A stretch of 64,000 bases of DNA from Galeruca laticollis (taxonomy: Eukaryota; Arthropoda; Insecta; Coleoptera; Chrysomelidae): contig OY998180.1 of NCBI GenBank assembly GCA_963921935.1, positions 101,567,610 through 101,631,609 of the forward strand. Reading direction: 5' to 3'. Below are positions 32,496 to 44,264 of this stretch, piece by piece (position 1 is the first letter of the stretch; each line of letters starts with the position of its first letter). The translations under genes and the position numbers were made by a program. The notes beneath the pieces were generated by a model. That model did no database searches and was not told the DNA's origin. It saw only the letters and a list, made by a program, of their open reading frames with translations.

Positions 32496-33131
32496 TGGTT
32501 TTTCTGTCTTGGTGGTACGTCGGGTCCTCGTGATCTGAAATGTCCATAAAATCAGCTACAGAATAAGTGTCATCATCAGGTATATTTTCGTTTGCGTCAG
32601 ACATGTTTTCTAAAGGTAATAACCACGTTTTAGAAAGTTGTGCATGAATAGCAAGAAGAAAATATTTTGTTCAGTCAGTCTATTCGGGAAATTTTCAAAA
32701 TATATTGTTTACACAAAGCCAAGACAAAATGGTGGCAGTGGAATGGATAATTTCATTGTAACTTTCTTGAAAAATTAGACAAGCTTTAATACAGAATACA
32801 CATAGGTACTGCAACCTACCACCTAGGGTTCTATGGAATGATTTTGTGAAAACAAAATTAAATTTAATCTTTTGTTTTAATACTGCATAATGCTATTGAA
32901 AAGTACAGAATTATACATTTGCGATTCACTGCCGAAGACAAAATGTTCGAAATCAAACAAATATAAGCTACAATATTATTTTTTTAAATACGTACCTTCA
33001 CTATCTTCCTTCTATCTTCTTTGTTTTTCAAGAATATGTAATTTTATTGCTGAAAGCAATGAATATTGCACTGGCGTCACTATATAAGAAACTCTTCAAG
33101 AAAAGTGAAATTATAAACTAGGCAATTATTA

Positions 33132-33271
33132 GTGTTTTTAAATGAAACTCACGGTCTCTAGTTAATTCCACAATATATTGTGGAATTAACTAGAGACCGT
33201 GAGTTCCATTTAAAATCACTAATATGAGCATATTCCACGAAGTAAGGGTCGAGACAGTCAATTTCATTATA
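33132..33271. mobile_element. 140 bp foldback element (family F, copy 1)
   Basis: Almost the whole element is a hairpin: TTTTAAATGAAACTCACGGT and onward to CCACAATATA pairs with the following reverse copy up to about 33218. A tail outside the hairpin follows: ATATGAGCATATTCCACGAA, GTAAGGGTCGAGACAGT (about 33221-33258). CAATTATTA is duplicated at 33123-33131 and 33272-33280. The element lies inside the hAT. Its ends match those of copies at 36969-37300 and 40007-49586. Confidence 0.8.
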
Positions 33272-34134
33272 CAATTATTATTTATCAACCTGCTCAGTTG
33301 ACTTGCTAAATCGATCTGAATATCTAATATAGAAATTAAACTCTTAAACTGAGAAAAATTGGGCTTTTAATATACTGCGTCACTCTTTCGAAAAACATAT
33401 AAGGTAGCCGACAAAGGTACCGAAGTATGCCGGGTTTTCGCCACGTTCATTTCAACTTCTTTGATTACGCCGCAAATCTGTCTATCATCTCCAATATAAA
33501 AACAATTCTTCCAGAATATTGCCACAGTTAAAAGAATTTATTCTTTTAACTGTGATATTGCGAACTACAATTGGACAGCATTAAGCAGAAAGAACCATTG
33601 TGCTAAACCATAACTTTCGGTAAACAAGCGACAAAGTTAAGATGATGCTATAATGTTATATTAGAATTTATTTTATTTAGATTTGAATACTATTTCTTTA
33701 TTATTGAGGGTTGGTTCCTTTTGATAGAAAAAAGTACACAGTGTGCACATTTCAACGGCAGTCTTATCCTAATTTGAAAAATAATATGGATTGGTTCCAT
33801 TCTGCTTAATGCTGTCCACTTAGAATAATTATTTTTTAGATTACGTGCTCTAAATAATTTTTTTTGGTGCACAAAGAAATATTTTTATATATTATGAAGG
33901 GAATACTTATTATTGGTCCAAGATTTGACTGCTGAGAACCGTTTATAAAATTGCCGGGCTAATCCAGCTAACAAGTAAATATGAAAACGTAGTATATTAT
34001 TTTATTCACAGGCTTAGCTGTGGCAAACCTACAGAATCGTACAGCCACCGTAAGTACATTAATTAATTCATGTACGGTGGTACAGCAACGAAACAGTCTG
34101 CTTTCATAGTTATCACCACTACTTGAATTAAAAT

Positions 34135-34336
34135 GGAATATTTGAAGTACTCTCCAAAATACTTCGAGTAAAATACTTGGCAAAATCAAGTAAAAATTCA
34201 AGTATTTGGGAGCATCTATTCTAAGTATAAGTACAAGTATCTAACATAAAAAAGTAATTGAAGTAAAATAATTGAAGTATTTAAGCATACTTGAAGTACA
34301 TTTTGAAGTAATTTACTTCAAGTATTGACAGCTCTG
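34135..34336. repeat. hAT right subterminal repeat array
   Basis: Inverted counterpart of 29082-29355, with AAGTACTCTCC, AAATACTTCGAG, AAGTATAAGTACAAGTATC and similar words, ending in the TIR. Confidence 0.8.
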
Positions 34337-34344
34337 GACACAGG

Positions 34345-34976
34345 AATGCAATGTGTAGTAGTGATTTAAAAATGTCTGTGCATGATAACTGTTTATTTTT
34401 TATAGGGATAAAGATGAAAATCCATATTTAGTTTATAGAAAAAACCATAAAGATGTATGTTGTGGATTAACAAGTCGATATTGTGATATTTGTTGGCATA
34501 CTGACGAATGTACATGTCTTGACTGTACTTTCAAAACTATGATATATAAACATATTCATTTTCTGAGGTTGAATGATATGAACCATCAACCAGTTTAAAA
34601 TTTTATGTCAAAAGAAGAACAATCTGAAGTACTTCATGTTAATTGGAAATCTAAATAGTTCGTCACATGTATCTAATAATCCCATTGAAAATGCCTCAGA
34701 TACGGAAAAAAAATGTTGGTAATAAATGCTGCTTTAATTTTAATTACGAACCTTGATAATATACATTACACTCTCAATGAATATGATTTTATTCTAAAAA
34801 ACTTGAAAGTGCTAAATTCTTTAAGAATAAATTTCATATTGCCTGAATGTGAGAATAAGAAAAGATCTAGAGTGAATAAATCAGTATTTTCAGAACCAGC
34901 AAATAAAAAATTGGCCAAACAACTCACATTAATTACATCAACAAAAAATAAGAGACATAGCTACAAGCAATAGCAG
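34345..34976 (+). pseudogene. C2H2/MULE-type transposase gene, 3' part
   Basis: Continues the gene split by the hAT. DENPYLVYRKNHKDVCCGLT, then YCDICWHTDECTCLDC and MIYKHIHFLRLNDMNH form a SWIM-type C-x-C...C-x-H zinc motif, common after MULE catalytic domains. After stops, LDNIHYTLNEYDFILKNLK and a lysine-rich end (CENKKRSRVNKS) run to TAG at 34971-34973. SWIM fingers bind DNA or proteins. Confidence 0.7.
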
Positions 34977-34979
34977 GAT

Positions 34980-35596
34980 TGCTAAACCAAATTTATCAAT
35001 ACATAATTTGAGCTTTTATAATCTGGAATATTATTATCAATATAAATGTCTTTTGTAAAATAAATAAATTTTACTTTGTAACTGCGTATATTTATTTCTA
35101 CTATAAATAGTGAAACTATATACAATTCATCATACATTGTTTTAAATATTATTTTCATATACAATACATTATAATATTTACGTGAATCACGAAGAATTTT
35201 ATATTCCTATATTTCAAAATGTTTTCTTACTGTAAGACATGTTCCACTCAGTTTTTATGAAAATTACTAAATTCAAATAAATAGTTCATTCTAAGCAGTT
35301 CAATAAAAAACTGTAATTTCTACATAATAATTGGCATGTTTCTCTTGGTACCTATGTATTTATTAGTTTATAACTATTATCAATATCACATTCTAAGCCA
35401 AAACGATCTAAATAAAATTAAATATGATTTACTCCATTTTAATTCAGTGGTTATGAACATAATCTTTGTTATGAACACGGATCACATAACTATTATTAAA
35501 AAAGTTGTGAATTCAAATTACCGCCTACATCTTGTCACACTGCATATTTTCAAAATGGCAACATCGGATCGTTTCCCTGCAGACAACGGCTTCTGA
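34980..35596. other. AT-rich, no supported gene
   Basis: Several polyA-like words and short ORFs without motifs; possibly 3' flank of the MULE-type gene. Confidence 0.35.
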
Positions 35597-36450
35597 TTGA
35601 ATGTCACGAACAACTCCGACGTTGTCAAATCTTGTATTTTTAAAATTGTTAAATAACGTGAGTAGATTCCACCAAGTTGGGTCGAACAGTAAATTTAATT
35701 AAAGAAGACTTGACCCAACTACAAAAAGTTACTAGAAAAACATTGCAAAACATCCCAAAACATTTGCTTTAACCAAGAATGTCTTAGGAAAGAAATAATA
35801 CCAAATTATGTAAACCTTGAAGGAATATTGATGACTAAAATAGCAATCGTCTTAAACCTACCAGAACGATTACAATTAAAATATATAATTTTTAATTTAT
35901 TTTCCTTTCCATATATCTTTGAGGAAGCCACAAAATACTGGATGTCCTTACAGTATTTTTCATTTTTCAACCATTTCAGAAATTCTAAAATTATATATAT
36001 TATCAATGCCTGTTTACAAAATAACAGTACCTAGAGAATTTATGTTATATAAGTAGTTACAGAAAACTTTTTGTTAAAGAATACTTGCGATCATAAGAGG
36101 AAAATATTAATTTGCTTTCTGTAATAATAATATCATGATTCTCTTGATCTCTTGTAAGTGCATTCTTGTCATTATTATTTTTGCATGAGTACAATTATAT
36201 TTTTTTTTCTAATGATACAATATTTACATCAACACCGTGCTTTTCAGACAAGTGACGATTTAAATTGATTTGCGAACGAAGCACTTTTTCACAGTGGAAA
36301 AATAAAACAGCCATCACATAAGTATCAAAAAAATATCTATTTATTTTCCACAAATATCAGAAATTCTAAATCCTAACCTCTAAGATTTTAGCGGTTCTAA
36401 TTATTTTCTATATCTGACAACGTCAGCTTTGTTCGTGACATTCATCTGCC
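35597..36450. mobile_element. inverted-repeat element, about 850 bp
   Basis: GAATGTCACGAACAACTCCG followed by ACGTTGTCA (35600-35629) is inverted near 36415-36446 (TGACAACGTCAGCTTTGTTCGTGACATTC). No convincing target duplication. Inside, at 35655-35695, lies GTGAGTAGATTCCACCAAGT then TGGGTCGAACAGT, which resembles the conserved tail of foldback family F. The rest is non-coding. Confidence 0.6.
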
Positions 36451-36647
36451 CCTTTATTTACTTTGCTCGCTTGTGAAGAAAGTTATTTACTTTCCTCACT
36501 TGTGATTCAATATGCTACTTTGCCCACTATTTAGCTGAATACTGAATTTTACTCACGATTATGGAACAAAACAATTGTTCTCTTGTTCCCAGATGTGCAT
36601 TTGTGTTCCCACCGGGCACACCTACTTTTGTCATATGATGACCGAGC
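36451..36647. other. no supported feature
   Basis: Short spacer with two CTCGCTTGTGA/CTCACTTGTGA-type near-repeats (36465-36510). Confidence 0.3.
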
Positions 36648-36968
36648 CCTATACGCGAGATTAGTGTGACGTCACCATTTGAAGCTGTATCCAAACAAAA
36701 CTATTTGCCATAGGAATTTCCATTTAAGTGTAGATTTTTCATTATTTAAGCGTTTCATACCTGTTTTTGAAAGGAATAAATTGTTGAAAAGTAAGTAATC
36801 GTGTTTACTCAATTTAAAAAATAATAGTTTTGATAATGTAAGTTATCCTGCAATTCGTACTTTTGGTTTTAAAAGCTATTTTTGAGGTTATATTTACTGG
36901 ATTATTTAATTAATGTGAAAATATAAGATAAATAATAGTGATTGTTTGTTCTAGTGTCATCAAAACAT

Positions 36969-37300
36969 ATTAGGGTTTTTAAATGAAACTCACGGTCTCT
37001 AGTTAATTCCACAATATAATAAAAGTTATTGAAAATTCTAAAAAAATGACAATTGTTTCGATAAATCAATATCATATTGATAGTTAATTCCACAATATAA
37101 TGAAAGTTATTGAAAATTCTAAAAAATTGACAATTGTTTCGATAAATCAATATCATATTGATTTATCGAAACAATTGTCAATTTTTTAGAATTTTCAATA
37201 ACTTTTATTATATTGTGGAATTAACTAGAGACCGTGAATTTCATTTAAAAACACTAATATGAGCATATTCCACGAAGTAAGGGTCGAGACAGTTAATTTA
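36969..37300. mobile_element. 332 bp foldback element (family F, copy 2)
   Basis: The start ATTAGGGTTTTTAAATGAAA, CTCACGGTCTCTAG is inverted near 37223-37252. An internal tandem duplication (37010-37080 and 37083-37150) sits in the left arm only. Outside the hairpin lies the tail ATATGAGCATATTCCACGAA, GTAAGGGTCGAGACAGTTAA. ATCAAAACAT is duplicated exactly at 36959-36968 and 37301-37310. Confidence 0.85.
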
Positions 37301-37349
37301 ATCAAAACATGTTTCAACATTCTCTTGAAACCTTTTTTAATGATAATAT

Positions 37350-37670
37350 GAGTTTGTTAGTGAAGAATGCTCAATTGAAGTGAAGTGTCCTTTCAAGTAT
37401 CCGAATGACGAAAAAATAAAACCACTCTCAATAGACAGGAATTACATAATTCATTTTGATGAAAATATATTAGTGATAATTGAAAAATATAACTATTATC
37501 ACCAAATACAAGGTCCATTACATATTGCATGAGAGGACATGTACTATTTAATATTATGGATACCAAGTGACATTATTGTGGAAATTGCTCGACATCAAGA
37601 ATGGAAGAAAAATTTACATGTTTTAATAACATTCTACCTTTACAAATTTGTACCATTTATATTAACATAA
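37350..37670 (+). pseudogene. YqaJ-type exonuclease domain remnant
   Basis: The plus frame reads CSIEVKCPFKYPNDEKIKPL, where E-V-K matches the catalytic E.K motif of YqaJ/lambda-exonuclease-like nucleases. It goes on to EKYNYYHQIQGPLHIA (the Y..QiQg.l.i. motif), a stop, then YYLILWIPSDIIVEIARHQE and WKKNLHVLITFYLYKF. The N-terminal catalytic part is missing or in upstream exons. It is interrupted by one in-frame TGA near 37531. Confidence 0.8.
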
Positions 37671-38765
37671 TAAAATGTTTTCATAATTATAAATTTTGGT
37701 TTGTTTCGTGCTAAGAAAATTAAATTGAGGAAACGTTGAAAATTTACATGATTGAAAATATGCCATTTAGTCTGAAAACTCAGAACATCATGTCACAACT
37801 TTGCCTCAATCAAATCATATTTGTATGAGGTTCAGATTTTCTGTTGGTTGCTTTCTAATTTTATTTGACCCATAGGCTCTTTTTTCAACTACATGTGTAA
37901 ACATATTCAATTTTATGTAAAAACAAATAATATAAACAAAAACGTTTCCAAATTTATTTATTACACAGAGAAATATTTACTTATAATACAATGGTTTACA
38001 GTTAATAGAAAGAGGAAAGTGAGGAATTTCAATTTAAAATAGCAAACGTTTAAAAAATCATACAAAGCAACTTATAAAAAATGTGAAGCGAAACATCTGT
38101 AATGACAAATAATAATGTATATGTTATAGAGAGATCGATATATACAGTACAAAATCAAACATGCAATGAACACGTACAAGTTTGCTTCTACCTAGTTTGA
38201 AAAGATTAATCATGCACAAAAAAATAGTTGGCTAATTTTCTTTTCTCCATCCATAAAATCCACAAAAAGCTCCGGGATCTACAAATATTGTATAAACACA
38301 CAAATAAATAAGATGTTATATTTATCATTATGTAGGTACCTTGTCAGCTTCATCCATTTGCTTATTACTTTTGGATCCTTTGGAAATATATAAAACTTAC
38401 AGTTCTCTCTGACATCTTAATGCTTACAACCTGGTGGCCAGCACAGTACCATTATTCTTTATGTGAAGAAACCTAAAATAAGATAATACAGATAGAAAAA
38501 GAATTAAAACAACTGTATTTCATAAGTTTATAATAGCGTGCTTAGGTTAGATAACTCTTTTATTAAAATTATATTGTTATACATACCTATTTGGGCTGGA
38601 ATCGAATATATGTCTTTGTAAAAGTCTTAGTGTATATCTAAATGCCTAAATCAGCAGTTATATTCAAAATATAAGGTAATAGTTTCTGGCCCAAAATCAT
38701 ACCAATGGTATCTAAATGGCTAGTTAAGTTTGTTTGGATACAAAATTGACATAACCTAAGATTAT
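37671..38765. other. non-coding remainder of the ISL2EU-like element
   Basis: AT-rich. No transposase motif seen on either strand. Confidence 0.4.
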
Positions 38766-38788
38766 GACGTCACCACTAATAGCGCGTA

Positions 38789-39260
38789 TAGACGACCGGA
38801 GTGTGACGTAGATCGACCATCTTGTTATGGCAGGTTAGGGGTTACTTTCCATACATAACTTTTGACAGCGTTTATTGTATTATTAGAAAGTTTTTTTAAA
38901 TTAGTGTTTAAGAAGCTATTTTGTTATTTTCATAAACGTAAGTACTTTTTGCATATTCCTTATATTTGGAAGAAATCCGCAAAACACGTTGTGTTGTAAT
39001 ATTAGAAAATTGGGAGAAATATAACCTCATTTTTTAAAATGTACTCTATATGTATCTTATTGAACTTTATTTAAACAGTACATTACAGCGCTTATTTTAA
39101 AATATACTTACGTGACAAAAAAATAAAACCACTTTGTAAAAATAATTTTAAAAAGTCACAAGATACGCAAATCATACAATCAACAAACTTTGTTTGGAAA
39201 GTAGACCCTAACCAACCCTAACAAGATGGCAGATACTACGTCATCACTACGGTCGTCTAT
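38789..39260. mobile_element. MITE-like inverted repeat, about 470 bp
   Basis: ATAGACGACCGGAGTG with TGACGTAG and CCATCTTGTTA (38788-38827) is inverted at 39207-39260 (TAACAAGATGG ... CTACGTCATCACTACGG, TCGTCTAT). It directly abuts the ISL2EU-like element, sharing its TATA. The AGTG(R)TGACGT words in both ends suggest the two families are related. Non-coding. Confidence 0.65.
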
Positions 39261-39737
39261 TGTCACCTCACACAAGACACTGACATGACACTGTTTGAGG
39301 TTGGGAACAGGCTAGGGGCACTGCAGACCGTGCCATCTGTAGAGCCTGTCGAGTAACTAAAATCGGTAGATTTCAAAAAATTCCAAAACATTAATGAAAA
39401 CTGTAACGTCGTTAGTAATAAAATTTTATTGATTTTTATAACTGCGTATACGCGATGTCATATTGCTCCTCTCAGAAAACCGACCCGTATTTTATGTTGC
39501 TTGTCCAGTTATTTTCGTTTATCCTGGTTGTGATCGTTTAGTGGGAATAAATCATACAATTTGGCGACGAGGAAACAATGGAGGATATGTCCCATTCATT
39601 TTTAAAAACAATGTTTCTCAAAATTTGAAAAAGACGAAGGCAGGTTATTAAGAAAGTTTGCTTTGCCTGTTTTTGCCTAGTGAGTAATTTTTTTTATATA
39701 AATTTATTAAATGTTATTAAATATGTATATATTTTAG
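39261..39737. other. unassigned, possible upstream exon
   Basis: 39325-39360 (CATCTGTAGAGCCTGTCGAG) resembles the inner end of the long inverted repeat at 51340 and 63630. An open stretch to 39651 has no motif but ends near GT-type donor sites, so an exon preceding 39738 is possible. Confidence 0.3.
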
Positions 39738-39979
39738 ATTATTCAATGAAAGTGTATATAACAGACAATTTTTTCTTTCCCGTCAAAGCAGAAGAGACTA
39801 TACCGGAGACGTTCCCTAAAATAATTAAAGGTATTTAGTATCTACAATTGAAAAAAAAGAGTTTAATAACATACAGTTTTTTCTAGGTATGCCTTCCAGC
39901 CATACATAATATTCTCCAGTTGGAAAAGTTGAAATGCCCACCAGAATAAAATATGAGAGGAAATTAACAGAAATTGAAG
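39738..39979 (+). pseudogene. unknown split gene, exons A and B
   Basis: Exon A (39738-39830) lies between TTTTAG and GGTATTT, reading YSMKVYITDNFFFPVKAEET and IPETFPKIIK. Exon B (39887-39979) lies between TTCTAG and GGTACG, reading MPSSHT, TAA, then YSPVGKVEMPTRIKYERKLT and EIE. Both introns leave the codon after its first base, so A joins B in frame. The stop at 39907-39909 suggests a pseudogene or a sequencing or allelic change. The frame continues in exons C and D beyond the 9.6 kb insertion. No domain recognised. Confidence 0.6.
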
Positions 39980-40383
39980 GTACGTTTTATTTTATTCAAT
40001 ATAGCAGTTTTAAATGAAATTTACTGTTTCTAGATAATCCCACAATATATTGAAAACATGTTAAAAATTCTAAGATATTGACATTTGTTTTGATATTAAA
40101 TATTATCATCAGAATGACAGAAGTTACATTTCATTTGATGCCTATCTGATGTTTAATAATTATTTTTGGCTAGACCTAGAAGTGACCTACCTTGCGATTG
40201 ACTCAATATATATTAATATAATAGCATACTTCTTGTAGTCACTCACAAATTTGCAGTTTAAAGGCAAGTATATACCCACCTATTATTTATTATTACATTA
40301 ATCTACTAGTAAGACCTCTTATAAAGTTAGTAAACATTACAAAAAAGCAACACTATATTCATTTTGGATTAGAGACGATAGTG

Positions 40384-41860
40384 TTATTGAAATTTTAATT
40401 AACATTGATGGACTTCCACTAACAAAAAGCTCTACAAGTCAGTTCTATCCAGTTTTATGAAGTATATATCAAAACTGGGGATTTGTTGAGATTGTGGGTG
40501 TATATTATGGCTGTGCAAAACCCAATGAACCTAAATTGTTTTTGTCAGATTTTGTTGAAGATGCCACTAATATTATAAATAATCGGATTCAGTGCAAAAA
40601 CTCCAATTTTATGCTGTTAAAATAGAAAAATTTGTGTGTAATACTCCAGCAACAGCTTATATTACATATACTAAAGGTTATTTAGGTTATATGTCACGCT
40701 CTAAGTGTCATGCAGAGGGATCTTATGATAATTGAGTTTATTTTCCTGATACGTCAAACCTTCATTTACGTACTGATGTTGATTTCAGAGCAAAGACTCC
40801 AAAACAACACCATACAGGTACTTACTTCAAGTCTAGAAAACAGTCCAGGTGTAGATATGGTCAAATCTTTCCCTCTTGATTACATGCATCTTGGTTGATT
40901 AGGGGTTGTAAAAAAGTTACTAGTATGTTTGTGGTTAACTGGAAAGCCTTCAGCAAAAATTCCATATAGGAAAATAGAAACCTTATCAAAATGTTTAATT
41001 TAACAGCCTTGTAACATTTCAACAGAATTCAATCGAAAACCCTGTAGTGTCAGTGAAAGTAAAAAAGGTGAAAAGCAGCATAATCCAGGCAATTTCTGCT
41101 CTACACAGGGCCAGTTGTTTTAGTTAATTATTATCAAAGGAAAAACTTGAACATGTCATTGTTTTATACTATGCAATAACAATATTATCGTACCCACAGT
41201 TTTTAAAATACACTTATTATGCTAAAAAACTTTTAACATATTTTGTAGGAATGTTTATTTTCATTCATGGTGAAAATTATGCCTCAGATAATATACATAA
41301 TCTACTATATTTAGCTGAAGATGTTAGAATATTTGGACATCTTAATAGTTTTAGTGCTTTTGATTTTGAAAATTATATGCAAACAATAAAGAAGTTGCTT
41401 AGAAAACAAGACAACTCTCTACAACAATGATTAATAGAAAAGCAGAACTAAATAATGTTAAACAAAGTAAACATATTGAACAAAGTGAATATTCTCAAAA
41501 TTTTCCGATACTCCACAAATCGCACTACAATGGACCTGTGGTAAAAAGTTATCCAATAACAGATCAATTCAAACAAGTGAATTTCAAGAACTTTGATTTT
41601 TTGCCTAAAGAACCTGATAGTTGTTGTTTATCTGGTCGAGAAATAATAGCAATCAGTAATTTTATAGTGGAAGATAATGGGCAAATCCTAATTTTAGGAT
41701 AGAATATAGAGAAAAAGAAATTTTTTACCTTAGGCCATACGAGTCATCAATATTAAATGTATTTATAGTTGGAAAAATGACTAGTGAATTTAAAGCATTG
41801 AAAATACAAAATGTTTCATTTAAATGTCATGTCATGTTAACATTAACTAACAAATTTGTT
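40384..41860 (+). pseudogene. Tnp2-like transposase relic
   Basis: The plus strand shows INIDGLPLTKSSTSQFYPVL, GVYYGCAKPNEPKLFLSDFV, a zinc-like KC stretch, and after shifts DMVKSFPLDYMHLG with LGVVKKLLVCLWLTGKP. Next are broken lines resembling N.HNL.HLAEDV..FG.L..FSAFDFENYMQ (41280-41390), and a C-terminal part PDSCCLSGREIIAISNF. This order fits a large invertebrate transposase group related to Tnp2 (CACTA-like or KDZ-like). Which superfamily is not certain. Many stops and frameshifts, so inactive. It is the only transposase seen in this 9.6 kb element and so probably the one that moved it. Confidence 0.6.
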
Positions 41861-42119
41861 ACTCTTCTGTTGTTACGTAGTTTTTGAGACAACTTGTGTT
41901 GGTATTTATTATACATAATCTAACAATATATTAAGAGTTGGCTGTGTGCTGAATATATCAAACAACTTGCTTTGAGAGATGTTCAATATATTTACCCATT
42001 TTTTAGTGATAGACTTTTTGAAACAAGTTTTTAAGTCGCTGTAAATATATTGAAAATTAACTACTCGATTAAAAAAATCATGTATTTATATTTTTTTTGG
42101 ATTCAACTTTTCAGAAAAA

Positions 42120-42598
42120 ATGAAAAATAATAATATTCGTGAGTTTTCTGAAAAGACTTGGATAAAAATGCAGTTTATCAATGACACGTCGGTAGCAGTG
42201 GTGCCCAGCCACAAGATGGATTATGTAGACAATTGTTTGTGGCCACCAGAGAAACATATCGCTGCTATAAGGTCACATCAATTGAATTCGTGTTGGCCTT
42301 CACTTAAGGTGAAGTTGTTTAGGGATGGGACTTACGGTAATATCTACAAATTCTGTATAAATTGCAAACTAAATATTAATATTCATTTTTAGATTCCTAT
42401 GAAACTACTCGTCTAAAGTGCAGAAAGGCGGAGATCTCAATACCATATATGTGGACGAATCACATCCAAAAATAAGGGAATTTAAAACGAGGTTCTATTA
42501 TTCTTCAAAGTCCGACAGTGAGGTTAAAGAACTTGTAAGGCAAAAGAAGGGGTCTAGACTGCCATCACCACTAAAAGCAGCTCGCACAACCATGATAG
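42120..42598 (+). pseudogene. second gene of the 9.6 kb element, exons 1-2
   Basis: Exon 1 (ATG 42120 to 42336) reads FSEKTWIKMQFINDTSVAVV, PSHKMDYVDNCLWPPEKHI and SCWPSLKVKLFRDGTY. It resembles the 'W..v.F..d.tv.vVP..W......WPP' N-terminal domain of many insect proteins, some with a C-terminal DUF4806. Exon 2 (42393-42598) starts in phase with DSYETTRLKCRKAEIS. After a 1-bp shift it reads YVDESHPKIREFKTRFYYSS and SPLKAARTTMI, ending at a G/GTAATTC donor. Exon 3 is at 48318, beyond the Polinton derivative. It may be an accessory protein of the transposon or a captured host gene. Confidence 0.6.
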
Positions 42599-42722
42599 GT
42601 AATTCATATCATAAATATAATGATTTTGACCTTCCTCAGTAATATTTCTTTGTTTTGTGAGTTTTTAAAATAAAACTATTATTTAATGTCCACCATTGAA
42701 AAATAGTACCTTTGTGTGAAAA

Positions 42723-42728
42723 ATTGTA
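42723..42728 (+). repeat. left 6-bp target duplication of the Polinton derivative
   Basis: ATTGTA, repeated at 48270-48275. Confidence 0.85.
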
Positions 42729-42954
42729 AGTAGTGTAGCTATGCGGGTTTCAAGCCACTACTTCGAAAAAGGTGCACTAGGCGACGGTGGCGCTGCGTTG
42801 GCGCTGTCGGCGGTGTCGTCCATTTTTTATCCAGTCGGCCATTTTTTATCGAGTAGATTTCGCTAGATGGCGCGCTTCAATTTTGCAGATTTCTTTTTTA
42901 GATGTGTGTCGTCCATTTTTTATCCTGTAAATTTGTGCATGACGTAAAAATTTT

Positions 42955-43250
42955 TGCCCCGAGTGAGATTCGAGCCCACGACCTCATCGTTCCCAGCCTA
43001 CACCGCTACATGTATGCTATGGACGATCCATACAAATTATGTTTTTGAAATTGATCAGTATAAGTATTTTGAAATCTCACGAGACGTGATTTCACGATGC
43101 GATGTAATTTTCTTCAATGCACCGATTTTAATGCATGAATATGTTCCACATTTAAAAAAATGTATTAAAATCGAAAAAAAGTTTACCCCGAGTGAGTTTC
43201 AAACCCACGACCTCATCGTTCCCAGCCTACACCGCTACATGTATGCTATG
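42955..43250 (-). repeat. tandem tRNA-like blocks in the left arm
   Basis: On the minus strand each block ends with GTGGGCTCGAATCTCACTCG (left copy) or GTGGGTTTGAAACTCACTCG (right copy, 43185-43210). This looks like a tRNA T-arm with a box B (GGTTCGAAT-like), preceded by GGCTGGGAACGATGAGGTC. The T-stem GTGGG/CTCAC pairs. A full tRNA cloverleaf is not evident, so these may be tRNA-derived SINE pieces. One copy is in the right arm (about 48000-48055). Confidence 0.45.
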
Positions 43251-44264
43251 GAGGATTCATACAAATTATGTTTTGAAATCGATTATATGCGTATTATTTT
43301 GAAATGACGCACTAAAAGCTGTACACCGAGGTGTCTCATATATTATCGGATTTCACGATTGCTTCAATGTAAATTTCTTCAATACTCCCTTGTACTAATA
43401 TCGTTTTAGTTGTTAGAACATGTGAATCAAATGCAGTTGAATCAGAATCCTTCGTAATCGTTCATTGTATTTATCAGCAAAATACGCACGCGTACGCGTT
43501 CTTAACGTATGAACTTAATAATATTTTTTCATTATCATGTATAATATTAGGAGCCATATTTGTTTTAATAATTAAAATTCTATTGAAAATTGTTAAACGT
43601 AAATTTAAATCGTCATGTAATATATCGGCTGATGAGTAGGAGACAGTTTTAATAAAAAATCCAGTAGAAATAAATATTATTTGTGTTGTTAATAAAAATT
43701 ATGAAAATATAGAGAAGATTGAATATAAAGAACCTTGAATTCACGACATACGAGTGTTTTTTTTATTAAGCATAAAATATTCTTCATACTAATATCTATA
43801 CCTAAGAACAGATAGTCTCTCTCGCCTACACTTGTTCAGGGAACATTAAAAGATTTGAATGGCAATATTCTGTATAGTGACTGATTTGAGGAGCCGACAT
43901 TACGTTGAGCTTACATCATAAAGATTATTAATGTTTCTATATTAAATAGTCTGCTGTATGTTACATAAAATTAGGATCATTACAGTATACGAATATTTTT
44001 TTCAATACACGGTGTTAAAAGATATTTGCATCCATATTATTATTCTGCGGGGAATATCTACGTAAAATATACGAGGCATGTTATGATTAAAATTGATATA
44101 TACATGGGGTGTTTCTAATTATTAAGACTGTAGAAATATGTAGATATAAAAGTTAATGACACACACAGTTTAGTAGTATTTTGAGCGGGATGTCTACGTA
44201 AATTATAACAAATATATGTCTGAATATGATACTGAGAAACCATCAACGTACATACAGATACCGC

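Larger units (their letters stand above)
29082..34336. mobile_element. hAT transposon, 5.26 kb
   Basis: Terminal inverted CAGAGCTGTCA (29082 on) and TGACAGCTCTG (to 34336). An exact 8-bp duplication GACACAGG sits at 29074-29081 and 34337-34344. Inside lies a minus-strand transposase with BED, RNase H-like and hATC parts. Each end carries a dense array of AAGTAC/GTACTT words. Nested inside are a palindromic stretch (29629-30060) and a 140 bp foldback element (33132-33271). It inserted into the MULE-type gene, which resumes at 34345. Confidence 0.95.
36648..38790. mobile_element. ISL2EU-like element with YqaJ nuclease relic
   Basis: The left end CTATACGCGAGATTAGTG with TGACGTCACC is inverted at 38766-38790 (TGACGTCACCACTAATAGCG then CGTATA). 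TCCAAACAAA occurs subterminally at both ends (36690 region and inverted near 38730-38745). A YqaJ-type nuclease remnant lies inside on the plus strand. YqaJ genes accompany the transposase in ISL2EU (IS4EU) elements, so this is probably a deleted copy without its transposase. Copy 2 of family F is nested at 36969-37300. Confidence 0.6.

Noticed and set aside
42954..43307. ORF MPRVRFEPTTSSFPAYTATC in the Polinton arm (also inverted at 47801-48055)
   Set aside because: Produced by the duplicated tRNA-like block read on the opposite strand.
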